64,000 nt of DNA from Apostichopus japonicus. Its lineage: Eukaryota; Echinodermata; Holothuroidea; Aspidochirotida; Stichopodidae. This document shows, one piece after another, positions 1 through 12,190 of the stretch. The notes under the pieces were generated by a model that made no database searches, had not been told where the DNA came from, and was given only the letters and a program-made list of their open reading frames with translations. The DNA lies in contig NC_092577.1 of assembly GCF_037975245.1 (NCBI RefSeq), positions 10,790,013 to 10,854,012 of the forward strand. The letters are read 5' to 3'. Numbering within the stretch: the first letter of the stretch is position 1; the number at the start of each line of letters is the position of its first letter. The position numbers and the translations under genes are program-made.

Positions 1-3000
1 ATGCGAACTGTATGCTGTAGCGAGAGACCTGTAGCGTAGCGACTGTAGCTACAGTTTTGCCAACTTACCACCTTGCACTGTAAACATTCATAAGGGAATA
101 ATGTGACTTATATGCATCAGCATCCATAATTAAAATCATGACTAGCAACCAATTTCTGACAAAAGGGAAAAGCAAACCCGACCACCATCACTGGTCAAGG
201 TGATAGATAAAAAATTGACCTTCACAGCTAAGAAAATATTCATTCCACCACAGAGCTTACTGTAACAACAAAATCATTGAGCCAAATATGATTGAATTGC
301 TAATGGTTATCCTTACTGATTACAACGTTGATTTTTGTCTTAGAGATAGCCTAAGTTGCAAATGGTTAATCTAAAGAATACTGTGATTGGTTTGATTTCA
401 GTACTGTTTTACATCAACACTGTTTTACATTTCACCCTGAAAATATGAGACAACAAAAGGAAAAGGAAAAGTAAAAATGTTCATGTCGAAGTGGCACAAT
501 GATTGACACTGTGACCAAAGGCCCCCTCCCCTCCCCAGATGATAACTTATGAACCCTGGTACCAGGCTCTGGAATGGAAAAGATCTCTAGGGACATTAAA
601 GGTCTAGGGACACCTATGAACAACATTATCACTCTAATAGGCATTAGAAATCATGAAAATAGCTCCAACTCCAATCAAAATCCATCAAAGATAGATTGAC
701 CATTTTACAAGTCCTTCTTAATTCTAGTTTTATTTATGGATAAACAGTGATAAATGTAAAGGGAGTGACTACCTAATTTCTGCTATGTTATCCCTTTGTT
801 TTCACAACCTTCATTTCAAGGACACTGGATTGTGGCTTAAGACAATTTTTTGAGATATTTTATTGTGAAAAGAGGAACACATTACGCAAATGATTTATGT
901 GGGCTGGAAATTATTACGGGTTAACTTTTTAAGGGCTACAATAAGAAATTTTGATGATCGCAACACTCCATGTCATAGTTTGCACATATTTAGTGAATTT
1001 CCCAGAACTTCAAATGTGTATATCTTGGAAACGAAAAGAGCTTTTCGGAAACTTTCAACAGACTTTGACTGAGACTATCACACAGAACAAATGTACTGAA
1101 TATGGGGCATTTTGGCTAGGGTGTCCATATTACTTTAAGGCCTGGAGTTGTTCATCATAAAAATCTCTATGATTTTTCAACATCTTAAAGCTCAAAGCTA
1201 CAGATGGTTGAGTTTGCTTCTCCCTTTAAAAACACATACATGTGTTTTCTAAGGAAACCTACTGTAGTTTATTGTCACTTCTAATAAATCTTGGGCATTG
1301 GGCCAAGAAAAAAACTCCTCTTCGGATGGACCATGTAGGCCTACCACTTTTTTCTTTGGGGGGGGGGGTTTACTTCAGTATATATCTCTAAAAGTGATAG
1401 AGTGTTATCCCAATTTATTTTACAGGCTACCGGAGTATGGTAATCATTAATATTCTGCCTTGTTATTTATCAAGAGAAGGAAACAAATTACAGGGTCTTC
1501 CTTTGTTTGGCGAACACGAGGTTTTAACCACAAGATATACTAAGATAGATGTACTCACTTTGAAGGAACCTGTTTTTGAAGTTTATCAGAAAGCTCCCTG
1601 AGTCTGGACAAAGAAAAGACAAAAGGAACAGAGAAATATTATGAAGAAAAAAGAAGACACAAACAAACAATGCTTTTAGATATTCAAGATGCTGAATAAA
1701 CAAATTTGCCAAGGTACAGGGGCTTACAGTTTGTACAACAATTACTGTATGGGCTTCTGAAAATTTGTTCATCATGAAATGTACTGTAATCATAAAATAT
1801 TTTGCAGAAAAAAGTTTGAATGTCTCATCTTTGCAACTGTGTAGCAAATTAGTGTACATTTTAAAGCAGTTTGCTATGCCTTCAAAGATAAAAATGTTCC
1901 CTGCATAGTTTGTTTTGTGAGGAAATGGAAAAAATAAATGAAAAATGAAATGAAATGAATAAAACTTAAAATGACAATAAGGCTGAGGGCAGGGGGTGGC
2001 AGGGGACTTGTTGCCCAGCTATATCTGGTATAAAATTGCTCTTGTGTTGAAAAGTGAACAATCTTTATTCCATAATAATATTTTACACAAACTGTTTCCA
2101 CAGTCAGGTGTTCTGCCAATGTTGTGAAATTAGATTTGCCACTCATATATACTGTCTTGTTCATTTGTGTTTGAAGATATATCTTACATTTGTTATTTAA
2201 ACCTTGTCTTCAATGACTATCATAACAAAGAACAGTATTAGTAGTTCCGTCAATGTATGTAACATGTTCGTAGGTATGGTAGAATACCATAATTATGTTC
2301 TCTACATTAACATACTGTGTTATGTAACTGCTAGATAGACACTGCTGTTTCTGTGTTCGTTAGTCAAATTGTAACCCCCCCCCCCCCCTTCGAGCACAAG
2401 TTGTTTCAATTTACAAAGACATGTAAACTGCAAAAATTAAGTGAAACTACAAAACATCCATATTGTATTTCGAGACATTTTCACGGATAATTTCTCCAAC
2501 TTAGCAGAAATTATACAGTACACTTCATCGCATGTGCGAAGGAAGTTTTCCTTGCTTCGTACAGTTTGACTCCCGACCTTTATAAGTACAATTCTCTCTT
2601 GTAACGGCAGAATTTGGTCAAACCATTGACGTAATCACATTGCTATAGGATAGAACAAAACAACTGAGCAATAACAGCGAGAACGTCATCACCACTATCT
2701 TTTAAAAGAACAATTATGCCCTAACTATCAAATTACTATCAAATTTACCATAAACAATAGGAAAATGTACAGAACACATTGAGGAATGGGTATATAATGA
2801 TATTCAGAATTCATCTGTCAATAGATCAATATGTCTTTGACTGCCCATGTTTTGTGAATAAATGTGCCTGATACTAGACTCACCGAACCTCTTTGTCCTC
2901 AATAAAGTTGTGCCTAGTGTAATCTACACAGTCTCACTTAACACATGGCTACAGCCTTGGCCTAACATCAGGCCTAACACTACATTCCATATGGGCCATA

Positions 3001-3336
3001 ATAAACAGTATGACTAGCCTAGTCCTAACACAGTTTGAACCTAGGCTAGGCCAGATCAACATAGTATAAGTTACATATTACTAGTTACTAGCCTACATAG
3101 TGTTGTTACATTAAAATTTGCCATGTGCACTGAAATGGCAGAATTCCTACACAATTTCCCTAGGCCTTACTGTGTCCTATTACTGTGTATACGCTGGCAG
3201 TTATATAAGTATAATATATCATATAATGGCATTCTTTATGCGAGTGATGAAATTTACAGCTTAGGCTTATTACTTGTTGTGGTAGGCAAAATATATGAGG
3301 ATTACAAAAGATTCTGGGGCCAAGTGTAGAATTTAC
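1..3336 (-). other. ubr5: ubr5 first coding intron (partial)
   Basis: This stretch lies downstream (minus strand) of the first coding exon of ubr5 and should be the 5' part of the following intron. It begins with a GT donor at 3336-3335 (gtaaat on the minus strand). I searched the minus strand for the next expected UBR5 peptide (beginning LREVSEKL in vertebrates) and saw nothing like it, so exon 2 lies outside the window. The stretch holds a G-tract near 1360 and a C-tract near 2375 and otherwise no recognisable feature. The short open frames here have low-complexity or hydrophobic composition and look like chance. Confidence 0.6.
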
Positions 3337-3398
3337 CTGTCACTCAATTCATCATCAGTTCCCGGTAGCGGATGGACAACGAAATGAATCGACGCCAT
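3337..3398 (-). CDS. ubr5: UBR5 (EDD-type HECT E3 ubiquitin ligase), first coding exon
   Basis: Read on the minus strand from 3398, the exon encodes [20 protein letters not shown] and ends with AG before a GT donor, so the next residue (probably R) is split across the intron. Vertebrate UBR5 starts [21 protein letters not shown], so 16 of 20 residues agree, and the mismatches are mostly conservative. The ATG has a strong context (A at -3, G at +4). UBR5 is a very large nuclear and cytoplasmic E3 ligase with UBA, UBR-box, PABC (MLLE) and HECT domains. None of these domains is in the window, because only the N-terminal 20 residues are here. A longer open frame on the same strand (about 3358-3630) overlaps in another frame and has no ATG near its start, so I treat it as chance. 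The neighbouring gene, VAC8-like, is divergent and about 28 kb away. Confidence 0.87.
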
Positions 3399-3960
3399 TT
3401 TCCTTTGTGAGGTGACTCGATGATTTACTGATTACATCTCCAAGTGCAAAAGGAGAATCATCCGAAATGTGTTGGTTTTCCTTCGCAAAGAAACTCAGCG
3501 AACCACTGGCACTAGGCGAGTGTGATTGTATAGGTTCTGGAATATCCAAACGGAGGGCTAACGTATGTACGTATACGCATGGCAGACATGCACTATGGTT
3601 GCCTAATGACGCTTTTAATTCAACATGACCTCATATCCTAGACCTACTTACACAACTGAAATATGTTAGGCTGGACACATTAATCACATTTCCTATTTAT
3701 TTTAAATTGTTCCAAAACAATACTTGGTCTTCGGAAGAGAACGATATTTCCTACTGCACGATGGCTGTAGGATTATTAATAGCAGGTCTTTGGCTGAATT
3801 CCAAACAAGATTGACCAGTACGGTGTTGTCGTTGTCACTCACATATTCATGCTAAACTCAAGGCCTTTCATACATGATTGACGGCCCAATGACCACGCCT
3901 ATTAACATAGAAAACGAAACATTGTAGCAATAATCGTTTTCTAGTGAGGGATGTCATTAG
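3399..3960 (-). promoter_or_regulatory. Presumed ubr5 5' UTR and promoter region
   Basis: This is the sequence immediately upstream of the ubr5 start codon on the minus strand. It has a CCAAT pentamer on the plus strand (3886-3890) next to a CCACGCC motif. No TATA box is evident. The transcription start cannot be located, and a non-coding 5' exon further upstream is possible. The call rests on position and these weak motifs only. Confidence 0.3.
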
Positions 3961-5265
3961 TGCGTTGGGAACAGGGAGGGTTCCACTTAATTAAGCGTCC
4001 AAGTGGACGGGAACCCCCCCCCCCCCCCATCTATTCAAATGTTCGGAGACCTCCTGGTGCGCCCATTCCTCCAAATGAAAATTGCCACGTCAACAAAAAC
4101 AAAACTCAGGCAGGAAGATACACATCTTTTTTAACATCTAAATAATTTATTCACATCTGATATAAGTTCTGAAAGGATTAAGTTATCCTCTTGGCCCCGA
4201 TATCTCCACCATGGGCCTATGTCAGGCTCTGGACCCCACGCCGACATTGCTCCGCACTTTGGCGCCAAGTTCCACTGCCTTCAAATGTTGATCTAAAATC
4301 CCCCCCCCCCTCCCCTTCCAAGTATCTGGGGATTGAAATGTGAGTTTTTTTCTTTAGGCGTCTTCCCTCGCCTTCATGTAAATAAACGAGAAGATACGCA
4401 CAGTCAAAGCTTGAGGAATACTCCCAATTTCTCGGAGCCCACCTCCCCCCCCCCCCTCCCGTCCAACTCACCATGTATACCTTACAGCACTGTGCTATGT
4501 TTACTTAATAATCGAAGATCTAACACAGTGAGATGTTAGAGTAGAACAAAGGCTTACAGGAAGTTTGGGTTGAATTGAAATGTAATGAAATGAGGTAAAC
4601 TCTAACCATGCTTTCTTCATAAAAGTAACTGCAATACCGTGAAATACCCGTTCGAGTAATACTTACGTACTTACAGCATGTGATCAGTTAAACATACAGT
4701 TGTGATCGCGTAGGAACAAATGTATAAAATATTGACTGGGTGGAAAACAGGTGGGACTTCCCCAGGAAAAAAAAATTATCGTTGATGAAGCTACGGTTGC
4801 CCAGATCGGACAAGCTAAATTTTACCTATTTTATATTCCTCAAAAATTCTCGAAATTTTATTCATTTTTCTAAAATTCTTTTTCGAATATTCGAGTGTGT
4901 ACAAGGCGGCGGCAGCACTTTTAATCTGGGGGGGGGGCACCGACATCAAAGGGCACTTTGCAGAAATTCGATTGGACTGATGCAGCCTTATATTTAGTAC
5001 CCTTTATAACTCTTATTGTATTATCTTATTTGCGTATACACATCACTCCATCAATGCCCCCCCCCCCCCTCAAGGAAAATATGCATACAGCACTGCAATA
5101 TCTAATGAACAAATTGGGAAACAAGGAACAAGTTTTCTTTTGAGACAAAATGAGGTGAAATCATGCTAGTTGCTAATGTAGATTTTATTTCTTGTTAATA
5201 TATCTTAACAATTTTTTTCCATTCGAAATAGCTTTGAGTTTGACCGACAGAAATTCATTAAAAGT

Positions 5266-5535
5266 CAGGGGCGTAGCCAGGATTTGCAAAGTTGTATGCA
5301 CGACAATCTGAGCGGAGCGCCACCATCGGTTGGCGCGGAGCGTAGAAGAAAATTTTTTGTTTTACAAACCCCTCAGATGGCCGGAAACGGCCCTTCCCGA
5401 GTGTTCATTCTGGTTCCCTGGCCTCTAATTGTTAACTTGAGACACCTCAATTTTTATGTAGAAAAAGGGCACATTTTTAACCCGAGGAAAAGTGGGGGCA
5501 CGTGCCCCCTGTGCCCCTCGGTTCCGCCGCCCTTG
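5266..5535. mobile_element. Short non-autonomous hAT-like DNA transposon remnant
   Basis: It starts CAGGGGCGTAGCCAGGATTT, a terminus common in marine-invertebrate non-autonomous hAT-type elements. It ends with a G-rich and C-rich stretch and CGCCGCCCTTG, a degraded inverted counterpart. The two 8-bp flanks (TTAAAAGT and AGTGTGTA) do not match, so the target duplication is lost or the right end is misplaced. It has no coding capacity; a 115-codon open frame through it is incidental. Confidence 0.5.
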
Positions 5536-8500
5536 AGTGTGTATACCAACAATTTCGATTATATTATCTTGTCAAACTGTTGCCATTTTTATATCAACAT
5601 TATTTTGAAATTTCCAATACATAATTTTTAAATTTTTAAAACAAGACACCCAAAAGTCGACTTCAAATTTCATCTCAAAATTGACTTATCAGTAACTTGG
5701 GTTTGCATCTTTTGTTTTGCTTCTCTTTTTTTTTTTGGTCAGATTTTTTTTGCGATACAGTAAGAAACAGTAAAAAAAAAATTGAGAAACAAGTTTCGAC
5801 ATTTTTATATCGAAATTCCGTAAGCTTATATCTAAATTTTCTTCTATTCTGTCTCAAAATGTCCACATCCTTCTCGAAAGTAATTTTTTGCTTTTACATC
5901 GAAATATCGACTTGTTCTTCGAACACAACTTAGAGTTAATCCAGAGGTCACTGGTTCATATACTTCTTTAAATTGAAATTGTCATTGATGGAGCAAATTA
6001 TTACTCCCGACATCCCCCTCTCCCCACAAAGAAAAGTGGGTAATCCTCCCCACCCTCTCCTCCTACCCTCTCCCTCCTACCACTGTCCTCTTCACCTTGT
6101 ACCTACATCATAACAAACGTCCTGTTCAAATCGAATCGCGGAGGCATACAAGAAATTGAGAAACAATGTGGCTATTTAACTAATAATGGGCGTGGCGTAA
6201 CCGGTTTGAAACACTCAATAGTTACTGCACAGGTGTCAATATATGTGACCACGAAGTAATACCACAGAAAAAGCTATATAGTCATTCGTCGACCTACTAA
6301 CCAACCACAGCAATACATGCACTTCAACTCATGGCAGTTGTTTTGTGATGACGTCATTTATCTCAGGCGATGAGAGGACTAAACCAGTCTTATAGACAAA
6401 CCAAACCGTACTTGTTTGCTAGATATTAGGGTGTACACGCAATAACACGCTTGTCCAAAAATCTCATTGCTATCAATTTTCCTTCCAAAGTTTCCATGCT
6501 CTTCTCACCTGAAATTAAAACATAAACGTAAGCTAATAAAAGATCTGGACTAAATCTAGAACTGTCTATGTCAGGGGTTCCCTAACAGGGGTGCATACCA
6601 CACCAATAAATTAAAGGTGGGCGCTCGATCGCTACCCCCTCCCACCGAATGAAAAAAAAAGTGAGAAGGATATGAGTACTAATTTTGTAGGCTATAGCTA
6701 TTCTTTTGTTCACGATACGCACCTTTAATAATTATGCTTAATGTCTGCATGGAATGCAGCCAAAATCGATGATGACGTCAGCTCCTTGCAATGTAAATAT
6801 TAAAAAGCGGCTGAGAATTGAAAATATCGCAGAGCTTGCGAAACTCCGAATTAGCATATTCATTGATCCAAGCCCTCAGTTCCGTTGTTGCGAAATATAA
6901 TAAGTTACAATTTATTTATTTTATTTCGATGAGAATTTTTGGCAATAATCTCATGCGATGTCATTCGTGGACAACGTCAGCAACTAGCTTTGCTTTCCTT
7001 TTAATATCGAAATGATTACAATCCAATAATTGAGTTACGGGACTGGGGTTATTTCAAGCTGTAAAATTGTTACATGAGACTATATTAGAAAGTCAGATTT
7101 CGTGTTTGTGGAAAACCGTCGGATTTCACTCTCATTCGCATCGTCATAAATTGCTCCCAAAATTGTTATTCTGTAATAGATTAGATTCATGGATTCCAAC
7201 AAAGGGCCGGATAATGCTCGACCAAATAAACTGACAAATTGTCCTCAGTATGAGATAAGAAGTTCCAAAAATGGTCAGCACGTTTAGTTTCTTATATCGC
7301 AATAATATGATATTTCATTAAGCCGAACAGAAAAATGAAACATTCCCAAACCTTGAACATAAAAAAGGAGGAGTGAGAATTTGTGAAAGTTTATTTGGTT
7401 AGGATTGTTTGGGACAACATTCTGGTAAGCTGAAGCCTTAACCTTCACTTTCACATTTTATTAAGGCCTTGTTTTGTCACCCCATTGTTCCAATGTGATC
7501 CAAAATGATAGTAAAGCATAGGAACCAAACGAGAGAAAAAAATCCCGATGGGGTTTAGGGTTTTTTTCCCAGATGAAAATCGGCTTTTAGATGCTACGGT
7601 GGCTCATACGGGACATTGGAAACGTCAACAATTTATATTCAAATTGCGATTATCACTTTCACAACTTCCTCTTCTTTTCTCGTAAAATGCTACATTATTC
7701 ATATTTTATCAAAATATCTACTGATTATCACATATTCCATTTTTTTCCCTCGAATTTACGACTTAAATTAATACCAACATTTATTGGGGGTGTATCAACG
7801 TTTTACCATATTTGGTTATGAAAGTTTCAATGAACTCATAATTTGAAACCTCTGTTTCAGTATTTTATCGACCTTTGTCGATAAGTCAAATAGTGGGAAC
7901 AAGTCGAAATTTCACCTCGCTCTGTCGACTATTTAACTGAAACTGTTGACTATAAATTTTATCTAGAAATATTTCACTACATTTGCAAAACTATGATCTG
8001 ATGAAAAGATTCCCAACACAAGGGGGGGGGGGGCAATTTTAACAATCCCATGGACCTTCAACTGTATAGCAAATATTATCACGTGGGTGAAGGTAACTCC
8101 CCCACCTCCCCCCCACCCCACCAACCCACCCCAACAGACTTGTGGATTCTTTCGGGCCCAGTGGTTTTAAACTTGCTTTACTGCCGATAGGCCTTTTTAA
8201 TAAACTCAACTGTGAAGTTTTACCTATAAGCGTCGTTCAATAAATAAATATTTCCAAATGTTTAGAAAGTAACCAAAAACCCTATACATCAATTAGTGTA
8301 TAGAACAAATTATTATTTTTTTTTACTTTTAATACATATCTCATGTTATTTAAACTCGGTTTAAACTATCATTTCAATATTTACATAATTTAAGGTAAAG
8401 TAAACCTATAGAGCCGTTTAAACAAATGTTTACAACATTATTTGAATTAAGACCTATATCTAGTTGATCGTTCTGATAACAGTATTAAAACAACTTAGCA

Positions 8501-9589
8501 GGTTTCAATGTTTACGTGATATTTTTTGATGTGATGTTGAATTAATTCAATGTTTACTTAATTTAAATAAAAAATATGAAAACTGATAGTAACAAGAACA
8601 CATGTAATAACCATGCGACAGGTGAATGTGATTTCTCTTCATTTTTCCCCTTATGATTTCAAATTTAAATGGACACAAAATATCCTATTAATGTTATAAC
8701 ATATGTTTAAACACGGTAGCAATATATCTACTCTAATCATATATGTGAAAGTAATGAGACTTCTGTGGCAGCCTGAAAAGTTGAAAGACGTTTGTTAACA
8801 AGGCTACGATTCGCGGTAGTCCTCTACCCCCGCCCGCGGTTACGTCGGGCCCCGGAAACATTTATGTCACACCCCTCCCCTTACGTAATTTTATAAAGCT
8901 GAGAATTCAGAAAAAATTATCCCATTATTTCCCGGACCTCCTCCATATTTCCGAAGCACCTAATTTAGGCCCCTGGTCCAGAGGTGTAGCGTTCTAGCTG
9001 ACTCTCGTCATGTCTGCTACTCCGGGCCCCCGTACCCCCCTCCCCACCCCACACCACAAATTGCCTCGCAAAGTATGAGGCATCATTGTTTAGTTGATGG
9101 TTGTCCTCAAGAAATTAGTGGAATGTTTTCAGTTGACAATGGTGTTCCCTGGATAAAACTAGTTGTGGATATGGCTAATGTCGCTGTTACCAAATCAGAT
9201 TATTGTCTTATATATTTTGTCACTTATGTTTGGGTTGAGTTCATTTCGTCTGGTCCACGTTCGCCACTCTTAATTTATATTTTTTGTATGGTAGGCCAGG
9301 AAATTGAGTGAATATAGAAAATAATATAGTATTTGGGCAATAAATCAGTGTCATAAGACAAGTAATACAGTTAAAATGTGTAAATGGGAGCAAAAATTGC
9401 TCAAAGGTGGCTACCCCCAAAAATTGTTTCGATGGTGTTTTTTACACATACAATGAAAAATAGCGCCACTATATTGGTTAATTAACGGTTCAGTTGCAAA
9501 TTCTGTGATAAGATGTTATAGATTTCTGCGGTGTAACGTACTTGGACAGAACTGGGTCGGTATTCTGGCCACACTTAAATGTTATGACA
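5536..9589. other. Intergenic DNA, no gene seen
   Basis: AT-rich spacer between ubr5 and the foldback element. It contains C-rich and G-rich homopolymer stretches (near 6010-6100, 8025, 8100-8130 and 9035), two TGACGTCA-containing spots (near 6350 and 6773), and an ATCGAC...GTCGAT dyad near 7866-7882. No open frame has the look of an exon with splice sites. Confidence 0.4.
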
Positions 9590-9598
9590 TGTGTTTTT
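9590..9598 (+). repeat. Left 9-bp target-site duplication of the foldback element
   Basis: TGTGTTTTT lies directly before the left end (ACCGGTGTGAAG) of the foldback element. The identical nine bases follow the right end at 16795-16803. Nine-base duplications are typical of Drosophila FB elements and fall in the range of Mutator-like transposases. Confidence 0.85.
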
Positions 9599-9775
9599 AC
9601 CGGTGTGAAGTTAGATACTTATTCCCCGTTCCTCGTTCGACATTCGCGAATGAGTAACTGCTACCGATTCAGTTACGTATTCGACAATGGTATCGACGTA
9701 ACACCTCTGGCAAGACAAAAGCTTTCTTACAAGATGTTCAACATATGGTCGTGGAAAGAGGTTTATCTATGGCCC
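9599..9775 (+). repeat. Left outer segment of the foldback inverted repeat
   Basis: Non-tandem outer part of the left arm. It is nearly identical in reverse complement to 16620-16794, including ACTTATTCCCCGTTCCTCG and a TTCGCGAA palindrome. The high similarity of the arms suggests recent activity or gene conversion between them. An open frame covers it but runs on into the tandem array and is not a gene. Confidence 0.8.
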
Positions 9776-12190
9776 ATGGGTCATATGAACTCTAATAACT
9801 ATGTAGAAGGGTACCATAATGCATCTTGCCCGGTCCAAATAGTTTTTGACCAACTAAAATGACCAGTACTTCATCAGCTCTTAAATTAATGTAAAAAAAT
9901 TACTTTAGGCCCTAATCAAGACTAGCACGCCTTGGACCACCTTACCAATGGGTCATATGAATTCTTAACACATTGTAGAAGGATACCATAATGCGTCTTG
10001 CCCGGTCCAAAGAGTGCTTGACCAATTAAAATGACCATTAAATCAACATTTTTTTTTAAATAAATGTAACGGGAACTGAAATAAAAACATTTGGGCCCTA
10101 ATCAAATCGAGCACGCCTTGAACCGCCCAACCAATGGGTCATGGGAAGTCTGAGGACCTTGTAGAAGGGTAACATAATGCGTCTTGCCCGGTCCAAAGAG
10201 TGCTTGACCAATTTAAATGACCATTAAATCATTACTTCTTCAATGAGTGTAACGGGACCACGAAAAAGCTTTGGGCCCTAATCCATGCAGCACGCCTTGG
10301 ACCACCTAACCAATGGGTAACATTAACTCTAAGGACATTGTAGAAGAGTACCATAATGCGTCTTGCCCGGTCCAAAGCGTGCTTGACCAATTAAACTGAC
10401 CATGAAATCATTACTTCATCATCGAGTGTAACGGGACCACGAAAAAGCTTTGGGCCCTAATCCATGCAGCACGCTTTGGACCACCAAACCGATGGGTAAC
10501 ATGTACTCTAAGGACATTGTAGAAGAGTACCGTAATGCGTCTTGCCCGGTCCAAAGAGTGCTTGACCAATTTAAATGACCACTAAATCATTACTTCTTTA
10601 ATGAGTGTAATTGGACCATGAAAAAGCTTTGGGCCCTTATCCATGCAGCACGCCTTGGACCACCTAACCAATGGGTAACATGTACTCTAAGGACTTTGTA
10701 AAAGAGTACCATAATGCGTCTTGCCCGGTCCAAAGCGTGCTTGACCAATTAAACTGACCATTAAATCATTACTTCATCATCGAGTGTAACGGGACCACGA
10801 AAAAGCTTTGGGCCCTAATCCATGCAGCACGCTTTGGACCACCAAACCGATGGTTAACATGAACTCTAAGGACATTGTAGAAGAGTACCATAATGCGTCT
10901 TGCCCGGTCCAAAGCGTGCTTGACCAATTAAACTGACCATTAAATCATTACTTCTTTATTGAGTGTAACGGGACCACAAAAAAGCTTTGGGCCCTAATCC
11001 ATGCAGCACGCCTTGGACCACCAAACCGATGGTTAACATGAACTCTAGGGACATTGTAGAAGGGTACCATAATGCGTCTTGCCCGGTCCAAAGCGTGCTT
11101 GACCAATTTAAATGACCATTAAATCATTACTTTTTTAATGAGTGAAAAGGGACCACGAAAAAGCTTTGGGCCCTAATCCATGCAGCACGCCTTGGATCAC
11201 CAAACCGATGGTTAACATGAACTCTAAGGACATTGTAGAAGGGTACCATAATGCGTCTTGCCCGGTCCAAAGCGTGCTTGACCAATTCAAATGACCACTA
11301 GATAATTACTTCTTTAATGAGTGTAACGGGACCACAAAAAAAGCTTTGGGCCCTAATCCATGCAGCACGCCTTGGACCACCCAACCGATGGTTAACATGA
11401 ACTCTAAGGACATTGTAGAAGGGTACCATAATGCGTCTTGCCCGGTCCAAAGCGTGCTTGACCAATTCAAATGACCACTAAATAATTACTTCTTTATTGA
11501 GTGTAACGGGACCACAAAAAAGCTTTGGGCCCTAATCCATGCAGCACGCCTTGGACCACCAAACCGATGGTTAACATGAACTCTAGGGACATTGTAGAAG
11601 GGTACCATAATGCGTCTTGCCCGGTCCAAAGCGTGCTTGACCAATTTAAATGACCATTAAGTCATTACTTTTTTAATGAGTGTAAAGGGACCACAAAAAA
11701 AGCTTTGGGCCCTAATCCATGCAGCACGCCTTGGACCACCCAACCAATGAATCATATGAATTCTATGGACATTGTAGATGTGTACCATAATGCGTCTTGA
11801 CCGATCCAAAGCGTGCTTGACCAATTTAAATGACCATTAAATCATTACTTTTTTAATGAGTGAAAAGGGACCACGAAAAAGCTTTGGGCCCTTATCCATG
11901 CAGCACGCCTTGGACCACCCAACCAATGGATCATATGTACGCTAATGACATTGTAGATGGGTACCATAATGTGTTTTGCCCGGTCCAAAGCGTGCTTGAC
12001 CAATTAAAATGACCACTAAATCATTACTTCTTCTATGACTGAAACGGGACCACGAAAAAGCTTTGGGCCCTAATCCATGCAGCACGTTTTGGACCACCCA
12101 ACCAATGGATCATATGAATTCTATGGATATTGTTGAGGGGTACCATTATGCGTCTAACCCGGTCCAAAGAGTGCTTGACTAATACAAATG
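9776..12190 (+). repeat. Left-arm tandem array, about 14 units of 179 bp
   Basis: The core CCGGTCCAAAG recurs near 9830, 10002, 10188, 10367, 10546, 10725, 10904, 11083, 11262, 11442, 11621, 11801, 11980 and 12159. The spacing is 179-180 bp apart from the first two intervals. Units contain GCATTATGG or its complement, CTTGACCAATT, TTTGGGCCCTAATC and ACGCCTTGGACCACC. The inner units are very similar, while the outer and innermost units diverge, as expected from unequal exchange within an array. Confidence 0.9.

Noticed and set aside
3355-3630. Open minus-strand frame of about 90 codons (contains DIPEPIQSHSPSASGS)
   Set aside because: It has no ATG near its start, ends in three TGA-type stops just before the donor, and overlaps the ubr5 exon in another frame. 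The conserved UBR5 peptide is in the other frame.
9542-9862. 106-codon plus-strand frame
   Set aside because: It runs across the foldback element end and into the tandem array; the inverted copy at the other arm is not open in the same way. No protein family signature.
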